Below are positions 34,591 through 42,236 of a stretch of DNA of 64,000 nucleotides, piece by piece. Made by a program: the position numbers and the translations under genes. Position 1 is the stretch's first letter, and every line of letters starts with the position of its first letter. The stretch covers positions 3,968,001 through 4,032,000 of the forward strand of contig NZ_CP041244.1 in assembly GCF_006547145.1 (NCBI RefSeq), written 5' to 3'. The notes beneath the pieces were generated by a model. The model searched no databases, was not told where the DNA came from, and was given only the letters and a program-made list of their open reading frames with translations. This DNA comes from Actinomadura sp. WMMA1423 (GTDB lineage Bacteria > Actinomycetota > Actinomycetes > Streptosporangiales > Streptosporangiaceae).

Positions 34591-35847
34591 TCAGGCGGCT
34601 TCGGCCCAGGGTGGGGGGCGGCTGGGGGCGCTGATCGGGAGGACCTTGAGTGTGCCGGGTGGGTGAAGGCGGTAGAGGTATCGGCCGGTGGTGGGGTCGT
34701 GGGTGGTGTGGATGTGTTGGGGGTTGGTGTGTTTGTAGCGGTTGTGCCATCCGCAGCACAGGGCGAGTTTGTCGATGTCGGTGGGGCTGTCGCCCAGGGC
34801 CCATCCGTTGACGTGGTCGACTTCGCACAGGGTTGCGGGGACTTGGCAGCCTTGGACGGCGCAGGTGGGGTAGAGGGTTTCCAGGACTTGGCGTTGGGCG
34901 GCGGTGGCGAAGCGGACCTTGTGTCCCAGGTAGAGGGGTGTGTGGCCGCCTGCCAGCAGGAGGGGTGAGACTCCGGCCGTCAGGGCGATGCGGCGGGCCT
35001 GTGCGGCGGGGATGGGGGTGCCGTCGGTCAGGCGGGCGGGGGTGGGGCTGCCGGTGAGGGTGTCCAGGTCGCAGATGACGGTGACCTTGGTGGCCTTGTG
35101 CCCGCCGGACAGGACGCTGGTCAGCGCGGCGGCGGTGCGCTCGGACAGGTCGCGGTGGTCCTCGGGCCCGGCGGGCTTGGCCAGCGGCGCCAGGGTGCCC
35201 TCCCAGACGGCGGCGTCCTCGGCGTTGAGCCAGCCCTTGATGTAGCGGCCGCCGTCCAGCGAGCGGGTGGAGTCGATCCAGGACCGCTCGTAGCCGCGCT
35301 GCACGTCCTCGGGCGCTTCCTCACGCCCGTCGCGTTCGGCGATGACCTCACGGATCCGCTTGCCGAACGCGGCCACCTTTCCGGCCGAGCAGGACTGGTC
35401 GACCATACCGAGCAGGATCTGTTCGGCGGCACGGCAGTCGTGGTCGTCGAGGCGGGCGACCGCACCGGCGATGGTGGCGGCGTAGCCGAACGAGACCGTC
35501 CCGCGCTCCCAGCGGGAGGTGAGCTCGGTGAGGCGGTGCCGCTGGCGGGCCAGGTTGAGTCGCTCTTTGGCGCGGGCGTCGCGCAGGCCCAGCCGGTTGC
35601 GCAGCCAGGATTGAGTTGAGGGGAAGCCCCACCGCTGCACTTCCCGGCTGGTGTCGACAACGCCGACGAACCCGGCGAGCGCCGCCTCGTTCATATCTCC
35701 GGCCGAGGCGAGAGTCTCGGTCAACTCCATGCAGGCCGCCGCCGACTCCGGTGGAGTGCGGCGAGCGAGTTCGGCCGCGATCGCCGACGCGGCGTTCACC
35801 AATTCCATGGTGGACGCCCCGTCCAGATCAATTGCGATCGACCTCAT
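34591..35847 (-). CDS. 13E12-repeat family HNH endonuclease (DUF222)
   Basis: 418 residues. The long helical DUF222 region (ELVNAASAIAAELARR to KVTVICDLDTL) is followed by an HNH nuclease domain with paired Cys: CAVQGCQVPATLCEVDHVNGWALGD, then LALCCGWHNRYKH. These are the metal-binding and catalytic His/Asn/His positions, and the gene looks intact. This family is multicopy and mobile in actinobacteria (13E12 repeats in M. tuberculosis) with no settled function. It sits between inverted MITE-like copies beside a dead transposase, and the 195 bp before it are markedly more AT-rich than the surroundings, which suggests acquired DNA. Confidence 0.9.
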   Translation of the reverse strand: MRSIAIDLDGASTMELVNAASAIAAELARRTPPESAAACMELTETLASAGDMNEAALAGFVGVVDTSREVQRWGFPSTQSWLRNRLGLRDARAKERLNLARQRHRLTELTSRWERGTVSFGYAATIAGAVARLDDHDCRAAEQILLGMVDQSCSAGKVAAFGKRIREVIAERDGREEAPEDVQRGYERSWIDSTRSLDGGRYIKGWLNAEDAAVWEGTLAPLAKPAGPEDHRDLSERTAAALTSVLSGGHKATKVTVICDLDTLTGSPTPARLTDGTPIPAAQARRIALTAGVSPLLLAGGHTPLYLGHKVRFATAAQRQVLETLYPTCAVQGCQVPATLCEVDHVNGWALGDSPTDIDKLALCCGWHNRYKHTNPQHIHTTHDPTTGRYLYRLHPPGTLKVLPISAPSRPPPWAEAA

Positions 35848-36042
35848 GCATAAATGATAGCCGCTTGATCTTCACCCACACCCCCAATTCCCGAAAATTC
35901 ATCGAACGAATTATCGATCATGGCAAATCCAGAGAGGGACAAGACTCTGCAATTTAGACAAAAGGATCACGTCCGGCAACGAAACGCGCCCGCTGAGAAT
36001 CCTTGCGTCGCAGGCCCGACGCCCACCCTGTCCCTTGAAACG

Positions 36043-36229
36043 CTCTTGGCTGGGGTGGGGGCGGCGCGTCGGGCGGGGGCAGGCGGAGCCTGCCCGACGA
36101 AAGCTGCACCAGGGGCCGCAGAGGCTCCAAAGTCAAGGGTGGGACGAAGTCCCATCGCGAAGCGACGCCGAAGGCGCCCTTGACTTTGGAGGGGCGGCCC
36201 CGTACGCAGCGCCGCCCCCCACCACGGCC
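36043..36229. mobile_element. MITE-like inverted-repeat element, copy 2 (reverse orientation)
   Basis: 187 bp, the reverse complement of copy 1 at 32969-33154 with a single difference, one extra G in the terminal G-run. It has the same terminal repeats and the same internal cloverleaf (36125-36191). The pair bounds a 2.9-kb interior with the HNH gene and transposase remnant. Such near-identity means either recent insertion or continuing gene conversion. Confidence 0.78.
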
Positions 36230-36627
36230 GAACAACAAACGATCGAGGAACGAACAAACGGGCAATTTACGATGCCGCCGGGAACTCCAGTGAAGACTCC
36301 ACTATCCAGGCATCCGAGAACGCGGCACCCATCCCGCATTCTCTTCCGATCAAACTCCCCCGCAAATTACCTTGGCCGCAATTCACCCCTGCACACGGCC
36401 CAACTCCGCCGCTGCCCAAAGCTCGCCCGCGAACCAGCCCAAACGCCCAAGCAGGCCCGCGAACCACCAAGCCCACGAAGCAACCCAAGTCCACGAAGCA
36501 ACCCAGCCCACGCCCAACCCAGCCGCGAACCAACCCACCCGCGAACCAGGCCGTCCGCAAACCAACCCATCCGCGAACCCGAGCCGCCCGCGGACCAAGC
36601 CCGCCCGCGGCCCCGAAAGAGCAGTGG
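36230..36627. other. Low-complexity spacer before pstB
   Basis: No gene. The right half is rich in loosely repeated cgaaccaaccca/ccacgaagcaaccc words, similar in wording to the 60-bp repeats left of MITE copy 1. It contains frames on both strands that I regard as artefacts. Confidence 0.5.
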
Positions 36628-37404
36628 TCAGCCGAAGCGGCCGGTGATGTAGTCCTCGGTGGCCTTCTGCTCCGGGTTCGCGAAGATCTTGCTGGTGTCG
36701 TCTATCTCGATGAGCTTGCCGGGCTTGCCGGTTCCCGCGATGTTGAAGAACGCGGTGCGGTCGCTGACGCGCGCGGCCTGCTGCATGTTGTGCGTGACGA
36801 TGACGATCGTGTACTGCGTCTTCAGCTTCTCGATCAGGTCCTCGATCGCGAGCGTGGAGATCGGGTCGAGCGCCGAGCATGGCTCGTCCATCAGCAGCAC
36901 CTGCGGCTGGACGGCGATCGCCCGCGCGATGCAGAGGCGCTGCTGCTGCCCGCCCGACAGGCCGGCGCCGGGCTTGCCGAGCCGGTCCTTCACCTCGTTC
37001 CACAGGTTGGCGCCGCGCAGCGACTCCTCGACGACCTCGTCGAGCTGGCTCTTGCGGCGGACGCCGTTCAGCTTCAGCCCGGCCGCCACGTTGTCGTAGA
37101 TCGACATGGTGGGGAACGGGTTGGGCCGCTGGAACACCATGCCGACGATGCGCCGCACCGCGACCGGGTCGACGGACGAGTCGTAGAGGTCCTGGTCGTC
37201 CAGCATGACCTTGCCCTCGACCCGGGCGCCCGGGATGACCTCGTGCATCCGGTTCAGGGTGCGAAGGAACGTGGACTTGCCGCAGCCCGACGGCCCGATG
37301 AACGCCGTCACCGAGCGCGGCTCGACCGTCATCGAGATGTCCTCGATGGCGTGGACGCCGCCGTAGTAGGCGTGCAGCCCGGATACCTCGATCCGCTTGG
37401 CCAT
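36628..37404 (-). CDS. pstB: Phosphate ABC transporter ATP-binding protein
   Basis: 258 residues, standard PstB length. Walker A is IGPSGCGKSTFLRTLNRM, Q-loop VFQRPNPFPTMSIYDNV, signature LSGGQQQRLCIARAI, Walker B VLLMDEPCSALDPISTLAIE and switch His in VIVTHNMQQA. It powers high-affinity phosphate import with PstS, PstC and PstA, the three genes upstream in the same leftward operon. It is separated from pstA by 114 bp containing a 15-bp repeat. Rv0820 (phoT) is the positional counterpart in M. tuberculosis. Confidence 0.96.
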   Translation of the reverse strand: MAKRIEVSGLHAYYGGVHAIEDISMTVEPRSVTAFIGPSGCGKSTFLRTLNRMHEVIPGARVEGKVMLDDQDLYDSSVDPVAVRRIVGMVFQRPNPFPTMSIYDNVAAGLKLNGVRRKSQLDEVVEESLRGANLWNEVKDRLGKPGAGLSGGQQQRLCIARAIAVQPQVLLMDEPCSALDPISTLAIEDLIEKLKTQYTIVIVTHNMQQAARVSDRTAFFNIAGTGKPGKLIEIDDTSKIFANPEQKATEDYITGRFG

Positions 37405-37450
37405 GGGGTCAGGGTTCCTTTCTCTGGGTCAGCGGGCTCCGCGAACGGCG

Positions 37451-37505
37451 CGGCTGCCGGATCGCACACGGCTGGATCGCACACGGCTGGATCACACGCG
37501 GCTGC
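37451..37505. repeat. 15-bp tandem repeat between pstB and pstA
   Basis: Three to four copies of cggctggatcgcaca, slightly degenerate, fill the 114-bp gap. The gap is unusual for a pst operon, where pstA and pstB are generally close. Confidence 0.75.
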
Positions 37506-37518
37506 GGGGACAAGATGA

Positions 37519-38424
37519 TCAGCGCCCCGTGGGGGCCTTGCGCCGCGCGACGAACCGGGCGACCAGGTTGAGCAGCATGATGATCCCGATCAGCACGAGC
37601 GCGCCCGTCCAGGCGCGGTCGATCGAGTTCTGGCTGGGGTCGGCCGCCTGCTCCCAGATGAAGGTCGGCAGCGAGGCCTGCGCGCCGTTGAACGGGTCGT
37701 TGTTGATCGCCTTGGTGAAGAAGATCGTGAGCAGCAGCGGCGCGGTCTCGCCCATCACGCGGGCGACCGCGAGCATCACGCCGGTGACGATTCCGGTCAT
37801 CGCGGTCGGCAGGATGACGAAGCAGACCGTCCGCCAGCGCGGCACGCCGAGCGCGTAGGACGCCTCGCGCAGGTCGTTCGGGACGAGCTTGAGCATCTCC
37901 TCGGTCGCCCGCACGACGGTCGGGATCATCAGGATCGTCAGGGCGAGCGACCCGGCGAGTCCGGAGAAGTCGAAGCCGAACGTCAGCAGCCACAGGGCCA
38001 GGACGAACAGGCCCGCGACGATCGACGGGATGCCGGTCATCACGTCCACGGTGAAGCTGATCACCTTGCCGAGCCGCCCGTTCCCGGCGTACTCCACCAG
38101 GTAGATCGCGGTCAGCACGGCGATCGGAACGGCGATCAGGCTGGTGATCAGCACCTGCTCCAGCGTGCCGATGATCGCGTGGTAGGCGCCGCCGCCGGCG
38201 TCGCTGCCGCTGACGGCGTTCATCGAGAACTGGAAGAACGTCAGGTCGAGGCGCTTGAACCCGTTCACGGCCACGGTCCACAGCACCGAGACCAGCGGGA
38301 TGAGCGCCAGCGCGAACGCGAGGTAGACCAGGCCCTGGACGGCCCGGTCCTTGATCTTGCGTCCGGTGGAGACCGGGGCGAGCCGGGCGCCGGGCCCGGG
38401 CTTGCTGGTGGAGACGGCGGTCAC
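37519..38424 (-). CDS. pstA: Phosphate ABC transporter permease PstA
   Basis: 301 residues from GTG 38424, which overlaps the pstC stop (GTGA) with AAGGAG five bases upstream. Six membrane segments; the permease EAA-type loop is EASYALGVPRWRTVCFVILPTAMTG. The sequence GIPSIVAGLFVLALW and GETAPLLLTIFFTKA are PstA signatures. It forms the inner-membrane channel with PstC. Normal length apart from a 30-residue cytoplasmic head. Confidence 0.95.
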   Translation of the reverse strand: MTAVSTSKPGPGARLAPVSTGRKIKDRAVQGLVYLAFALALIPLVSVLWTVAVNGFKRLDLTFFQFSMNAVSGSDAGGGAYHAIIGTLEQVLITSLIAVPIAVLTAIYLVEYAGNGRLGKVISFTVDVMTGIPSIVAGLFVLALWLLTFGFDFSGLAGSLALTILMIPTVVRATEEMLKLVPNDLREASYALGVPRWRTVCFVILPTAMTGIVTGVMLAVARVMGETAPLLLTIFFTKAINNDPFNGAQASLPTFIWEQAADPSQNSIDRAWTGALVLIGIIMLLNLVARFVARRKAPTGR

Positions 38425-39401
38425 ACGAACTCCTTCCGGCGCGCGACGACCGCGCGGGCGGCCATGTTCACGAGCAGGGTGATCACGAACAGGACCAGGC
38501 CGGAGGCGATGAGCGCGCCGCGCCCGGTGACGGACGCCTCGGCGAAGCTGTTGGCGATGTTGGAGGCGAACGTGGCGCCGCCGTTCTCCAGGATGTGCCA
38601 GTTGATCCCGGGGACGAAGGTCAGCACCATCGCAACCGCGATCGTCTCGCCCATGGCGCGGCCGAGGCCGAGCATGGCGCCGCCGATCATGCCGGAGCGG
38701 CCGTAGGGCAGCACCGCCATCCGGATCGTCTCCCAGCGGGTGGCGCCGAGCGCCTGCGCGGCCTCGACGTTGGCCCGCGGCACCTGCAGGAACACCTCGC
38801 GCGAGATCGACGAGATGATCGGCAGGATCATGATCGCCAGCACCACGGAGGCGGTGAAGATCGAGTTCTTGCCCGGGGAGTCGCCGCCGAACAGCGGGAT
38901 CCACCCGAGCGCCCCGTTCAGGAACTTGCTGATCCCCTCCATGTGCCGGGACAGGAAGGCCAGGCCCCAGAGCCCGTAGACGATGCTCGGCACCGCCGCG
39001 AGCAGGTCCACGACGTACCCGAGCCCGGAGGCGAGCCGCCTCGGCGAGTAGAAGGAGATGAACAGCGCGATGCCGACCGCGACCGGGGTCGCGATGAGCA
39101 TCGCCAGCAGCGAGGAGGCGACCGTCCCGAACGCCAGCTGCGCGATGCCGAACCTCGGCGGCGCCGCGTTCGGGTTCCACTCCTCGGCGGTGAGGAAGTT
39201 CGCCTTGTTGTCCTGGAGGGCCGGGATCGCCTTCCACACCAGGAAGACCGCGATCGCGGCCATGATCAGCAACACGATGATGCCGGAACCGCGGGCCGCC
39301 GAGACGAAGATCTTGTCTCCGGCCCGCCCGGTGCCCATCCGCATCCCGGCGGCACGGCGATCGACGCCGGTGGCCGCCCGGACCCCGGTCTCGCTCGTCA
39401 C
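38421..39401 (-). CDS. pstC: Phosphate ABC transporter permease PstC
   Basis: 326 residues from GTG 39401, preceded by GAAGGAGG at a good distance. Six helices; signatures are VPSIVYGLWGLAFL, the EAA loop EAAQALGATRWETIRMAVLPYG and GRAMGETIAVAMVL. It pairs with PstA. It begins 93 bp after the pstS stop; that gap holds a GC-rich cgccgccgaaatcatcggcggcgg hairpin (about 39440-39475) that could lower expression relative to the binding protein. Confidence 0.95.
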   Translation of the reverse strand: MTSETGVRAATGVDRRAAGMRMGTGRAGDKIFVSAARGSGIIVLLIMAAIAVFLVWKAIPALQDNKANFLTAEEWNPNAAPPRFGIAQLAFGTVASSLLAMLIATPVAVGIALFISFYSPRRLASGLGYVVDLLAAVPSIVYGLWGLAFLSRHMEGISKFLNGALGWIPLFGGDSPGKNSIFTASVVLAIMILPIISSISREVFLQVPRANVEAAQALGATRWETIRMAVLPYGRSGMIGGAMLGLGRAMGETIAVAMVLTFVPGINWHILENGGATFASNIANSFAEASVTGRGALIASGLVLFVITLLVNMAARAVVARRKEFV

Positions 39402-39493
39402 GGGAGGTCCTCCTTCGATCATGTCGGCGGAACCCGCGGCGGCCCCGCCGCCGAAATCATCGGCGGCGGGGCTGCGGTTTCCGTTTTCTGCTG

Positions 39494-40597
39494 TCAGGAC
39501 AGGGCCTTGACGGACGCCTGGACCTTGGTCAGCACGCTCTGCGGGAGGGGCGCGTAGCCCTTGTCGACCAGGATCTTCTGGCCGTCCGCGCTGGAGGTGT
39601 AGGTGAGGAAGGACTTGACGAACTTGCCCTGCTCGGCGGGCAGCCCCTTCTCGCACGCGATCTCGTAGGTGACCAGGACGATCGGGTAGGCGCCCGGCTC
39701 CTTGGTCGAGTAGTCGATCTTCAGCGCGACGTCGTTGCCGGTGCCGACGACCTGCGCCCCGGCGACGGCCTTGGAAGCGCTGTCGGGGGACAGCTCGGCG
39801 TACTCGCCCGCGCCGTTCTTGACCTGCGCGGTCTGGAGCTGGTTGTTCTTCGCGTACGACAGCTCCACGTAGGAGATCGCGCCCTCGGTGCTCTTCACCT
39901 GGCTGCTGACGCCGTCGGACTTGGGCGCGCCCTGGCCGGTGGAGTTCGGCCACTTCTTGGCCTTCTCCCACGTCCAGACCTTCGGCGCGGTGGTGTGCAG
40001 GAAGTTCGTGAAGTTCTCGGTGGTGCCGGACTCGTCCGAGCGGTACACCGGCTTGATCGGCTCCGACGGCAGCTTGGCGCCGTCGTTCTCCTTGGCGATC
40101 GCCGGGTCGTTCCAGGTCTTGATCTTGCCGGAGAAGATGCTCGCGAGCGTCTCCGGCGAGACCTTCAGCCCGTCCGCGCCCTTCACGTTGTACACGACCG
40201 CGATCGGGCCGACGACCATCGGCAGGTTCAGCGCGTTGCTCCCCTGGCAGCGCTTCTGCGCGGCGGTGGCCTCTTCGGGCTTGAGGGCCGAGTCCGAGCC
40301 GGCGAACGACACCTGACCGCTCGTGAACGCCTGGATCCCGGCGCCCGAGCCGCTCGGGTTGTAGTTCAGGTTGGCGCCCGCGCACTTGGACGAGTAGAGC
40401 TTCGTCCACTCCTCCATCGCGTTCTTCTGCGCGCTGGAGCCGGCCGCGTTGACGCTGGCCTTGGCGCAGTCGATGTCGCCGGACGGCGCAGCGCTCGAAC
40501 TCGCCGTCGTGTTGTTGTCGCTCCCGCAGGCGGAGAGGGCCAGCGCCCCCGCGACGACCACACCGCCCAGGGCAGCGAGTCGGGAACCGTTCTTCAC
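39494..40597 (-). CDS. pstS: Phosphate-binding lipoprotein PstS
   Basis: 367 residues from GTG 40597; AAGGAG lies upstream. A lipoprotein signal ends in the lipobox LSAC (SACGSDNNTT). Phosphate-contact regions are NAAGSSAQ, YNPSGSGAGIQAF, FAGSDSAL and YRSDESGTTENFTNFL. It captures phosphate outside the membrane for PstCAB. First gene of the operon, with a PHO-box-like repeat about 120 bp upstream, so induced by phosphate limitation through PhoP in all likelihood. Confidence 0.96.
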   Translation of the reverse strand: MKNGSRLAALGGVVVAGALALSACGSDNNTTASSSAAPSGDIDCAKASVNAAGSSAQKNAMEEWTKLYSSKCAGANLNYNPSGSGAGIQAFTSGQVSFAGSDSALKPEEATAAQKRCQGSNALNLPMVVGPIAVVYNVKGADGLKVSPETLASIFSGKIKTWNDPAIAKENDGAKLPSEPIKPVYRSDESGTTENFTNFLHTTAPKVWTWEKAKKWPNSTGQGAPKSDGVSSQVKSTEGAISYVELSYAKNNQLQTAQVKNGAGEYAELSPDSASKAVAGAQVVGTGNDVALKIDYSTKEPGAYPIVLVTYEIACEKGLPAEQGKFVKSFLTYTSSADGQKILVDKGYAPLPQSVLTKVQASVKALS

Positions 40598-40717
40598 CGG
40601 AGGGTCTCCTTGAGTATCGTCGGGCGGGTCCCCCGAGCCGCCCCGGCCCATGTCGGCCGGACGACGGGTTCGCCGTCGAAAGCGACGCTAGGCAGGCGAG
40701 GTGACCAGCCGCCCCGA

Positions 40718-40739
40718 TCCAGGTGAACGGCGAATGAAC
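40718..40739 (-). promoter_or_regulatory. PHO box upstream of pstS
   Basis: On the pstS strand two 11-bp direct repeats, gttcattcgcc and gttcacctgga, lie head to tail. This is the arrangement and wording of the actinomycete PhoP-binding PHO box (GTTCACC-type 11-mers). It sits about 120 bp before the pstS start. The rest of the 343-bp gap to mshD shows only ggctatgcgg-type short repeats. Confidence 0.7.
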
Positions 40740-40940
40740 GCAGACGCGCAGAGTTGCGAAGAATATCCCGATATGTCGTGGACACAGGGTTAACAGCGCA
40801 GCTCAGAAGCCCAAAATCCCGGTCGAGGCAACCTCAAGGAGGGTTGGCCCGCCGGGATCCGGGTAACCACGGGTTCTCCCAGGTGGGAGGGGCTGTGCGG
40901 CGAGGCTGCGCGGAGGCTATGCGGAACTTATGCAGGGGCT

Positions 40941-41948
40941 CTATGCGGTGGCCGTGCAGGGGCTATGCGGCGGCCGTGTAGGGGCTATGCGGTTGGCGTA
41001 CATGACGTCCACGGCGTGCTGGGTGAAGCCCAGGGACTCGTAGAGGCGGACGGCCGCGACGTTCGATTCGTCCACGTACAGCATGATCTGGTCCATGCCG
41101 ATGTCGCGCAGGTGGTGCAGGCCCCGCAGGGTGAGCGTGCGGCCGAGCCCGAGGCCCTGCGCGGACGGGTCGACGCCCACGACGTAGACCTCGCCGATGC
41201 CGCCCGGGTGCACCTTCGTCCAGTGGAAGCCGACGAGCCGCCCGTCCCGCTCGGCGAGGAAGAAACCGGCCGGGTCGAACCAGTCCTCGGTCTCGCGCTC
41301 GCGGACGTCCTCCATCGTCCAGGCGCCCTGCTCCGGGTGGTCGGCGAACGCGCGGGCGTTCACCTCCAGCCAGGCGCCCTCGTCCCGGCCCGGCTCGAAG
41401 GCCCGGATCGAGACGCCCTCGGCGGCGCTCGCCTCCGGCAGCGGGTCGGCCGCCGGGCGCCTCATCTGGAACAGCGCGCGGGCCCGCTGCATCCCCTCGG
41501 CGGACGCCAGCGCGGCGGCGGCCGGAAGATCACCGTGTGCCCACACCCGCAGCGGGCCGCCGGCCTCGTCCCGCAGGGCGCGCAGCAGCGCCCGCCCGTG
41601 CCCCCGGCGCCGGTGCTCCGGGTGGACGACCAGCTCCCCCGCCGCGGGCTCCCCAACTGAAGCCGCATCGGGAGTAGAAGCCTGATCGCGAGCAGAGGCC
41701 GGATCGGGAGCCGAGGCCGCATCGGCAGGAGAAGCCGCATCGGGAGCCGAGGCCGGGTCGAAGTGGGCATAGGCGACGACGGCGCCTCTATCGGACACTG
41801 CAAGCCCCGAGCGGCCGCCCCGCAGGGCCAGCAGGGCGTGTTCCGACAACGGCCCCACACCGTCGGTCTCCGTCGCCGCCAGCGCCAGCGCCAGCACCTC
41901 GGCGACCTCTCCGTCCCCCAGCGTCCCGCGCGCCCGCAGCTCACTCAC
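40941..41948 (-). CDS. mshD: Mycothiol synthase (MshD), with a hexapeptide-repeat insertion
   Basis: 335 residues. Two GNAT domains; the acetyl-CoA loops are VVHPEHRRRGHGRALLRAL (N-terminal) and VVGVDPSAQGLGLGRTLTLRGL (C-terminal, the active one). TKVHPGGIGEVY, MLYVDESNVAAVRLYESLGF and the DVMY ending are MshD signatures. The enzyme acetylates Cys-GlcN-Ins to mycothiol in the last step of its synthesis. The N-terminal domain carries six in-phase D-x-A-S-x-x hexapeptides (about residues 64-99), absent from known MshD. The place next to glnR and pst genes matches Rv0819. The stop region overlaps a short repeat, so the C-terminal TRPPHSPCTATA may be accidental sequence. Confidence 0.9.
   Translation of the reverse strand: MSELRARGTLGDGEVAEVLALALAATETDGVGPLSEHALLALRGGRSGLAVSDRGAVVAYAHFDPASAPDAASPADAASAPDPASARDQASTPDAASVGEPAAGELVVHPEHRRRGHGRALLRALRDEAGGPLRVWAHGDLPAAAALASAEGMQRARALFQMRRPAADPLPEASAAEGVSIRAFEPGRDEGAWLEVNARAFADHPEQGAWTMEDVRERETEDWFDPAGFFLAERDGRLVGFHWTKVHPGGIGEVYVVGVDPSAQGLGLGRTLTLRGLHHLRDIGMDQIMLYVDESNVAAVRLYESLGFTQHAVDVMYANRIAPTRPPHSPCTATA
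41652..41759. repeat. 18-bp coding repeat in mshD
   Basis: Six 18-bp units, each giving D-[PAQ]-A-S-x-x, are inserted in frame in a surface turn of the N-terminal GNAT domain. Unit sequences differ by several bases. Confidence 0.88.
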
Positions 41949-42236
41949 GCCCCACAGCCTATGCCGACGCCACCAGGCCCCCGCGAACCCGTCCTGGCGG
42001 GCTGTTCCCCAACGCCGGCCGCCGGTTCGTCACGTTGCGGCATGTCGCCCTCGCCGGCCGCCGCAGAGGGGGCATCATGGCCGCGAGCCGACGCGCCCGG
42101 TGAGCCCCGCTGGTCGCCGCACCGGCGGACCCACACCAAGCGAAACCCCCAGACCGCATGTTCCCTGGTCAATTCGTCATAGAAACGTCATCAGGCCGCC
42201 GAGTCCCGTATGCCGATCGAATCTAACGTCCTCAGA

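Noticed and set aside
36383..37003. Leftward 206-codon frame overlapping pstB
   Set aside because: It is an out-of-frame shadow of pstB joined to low-complexity spacer.
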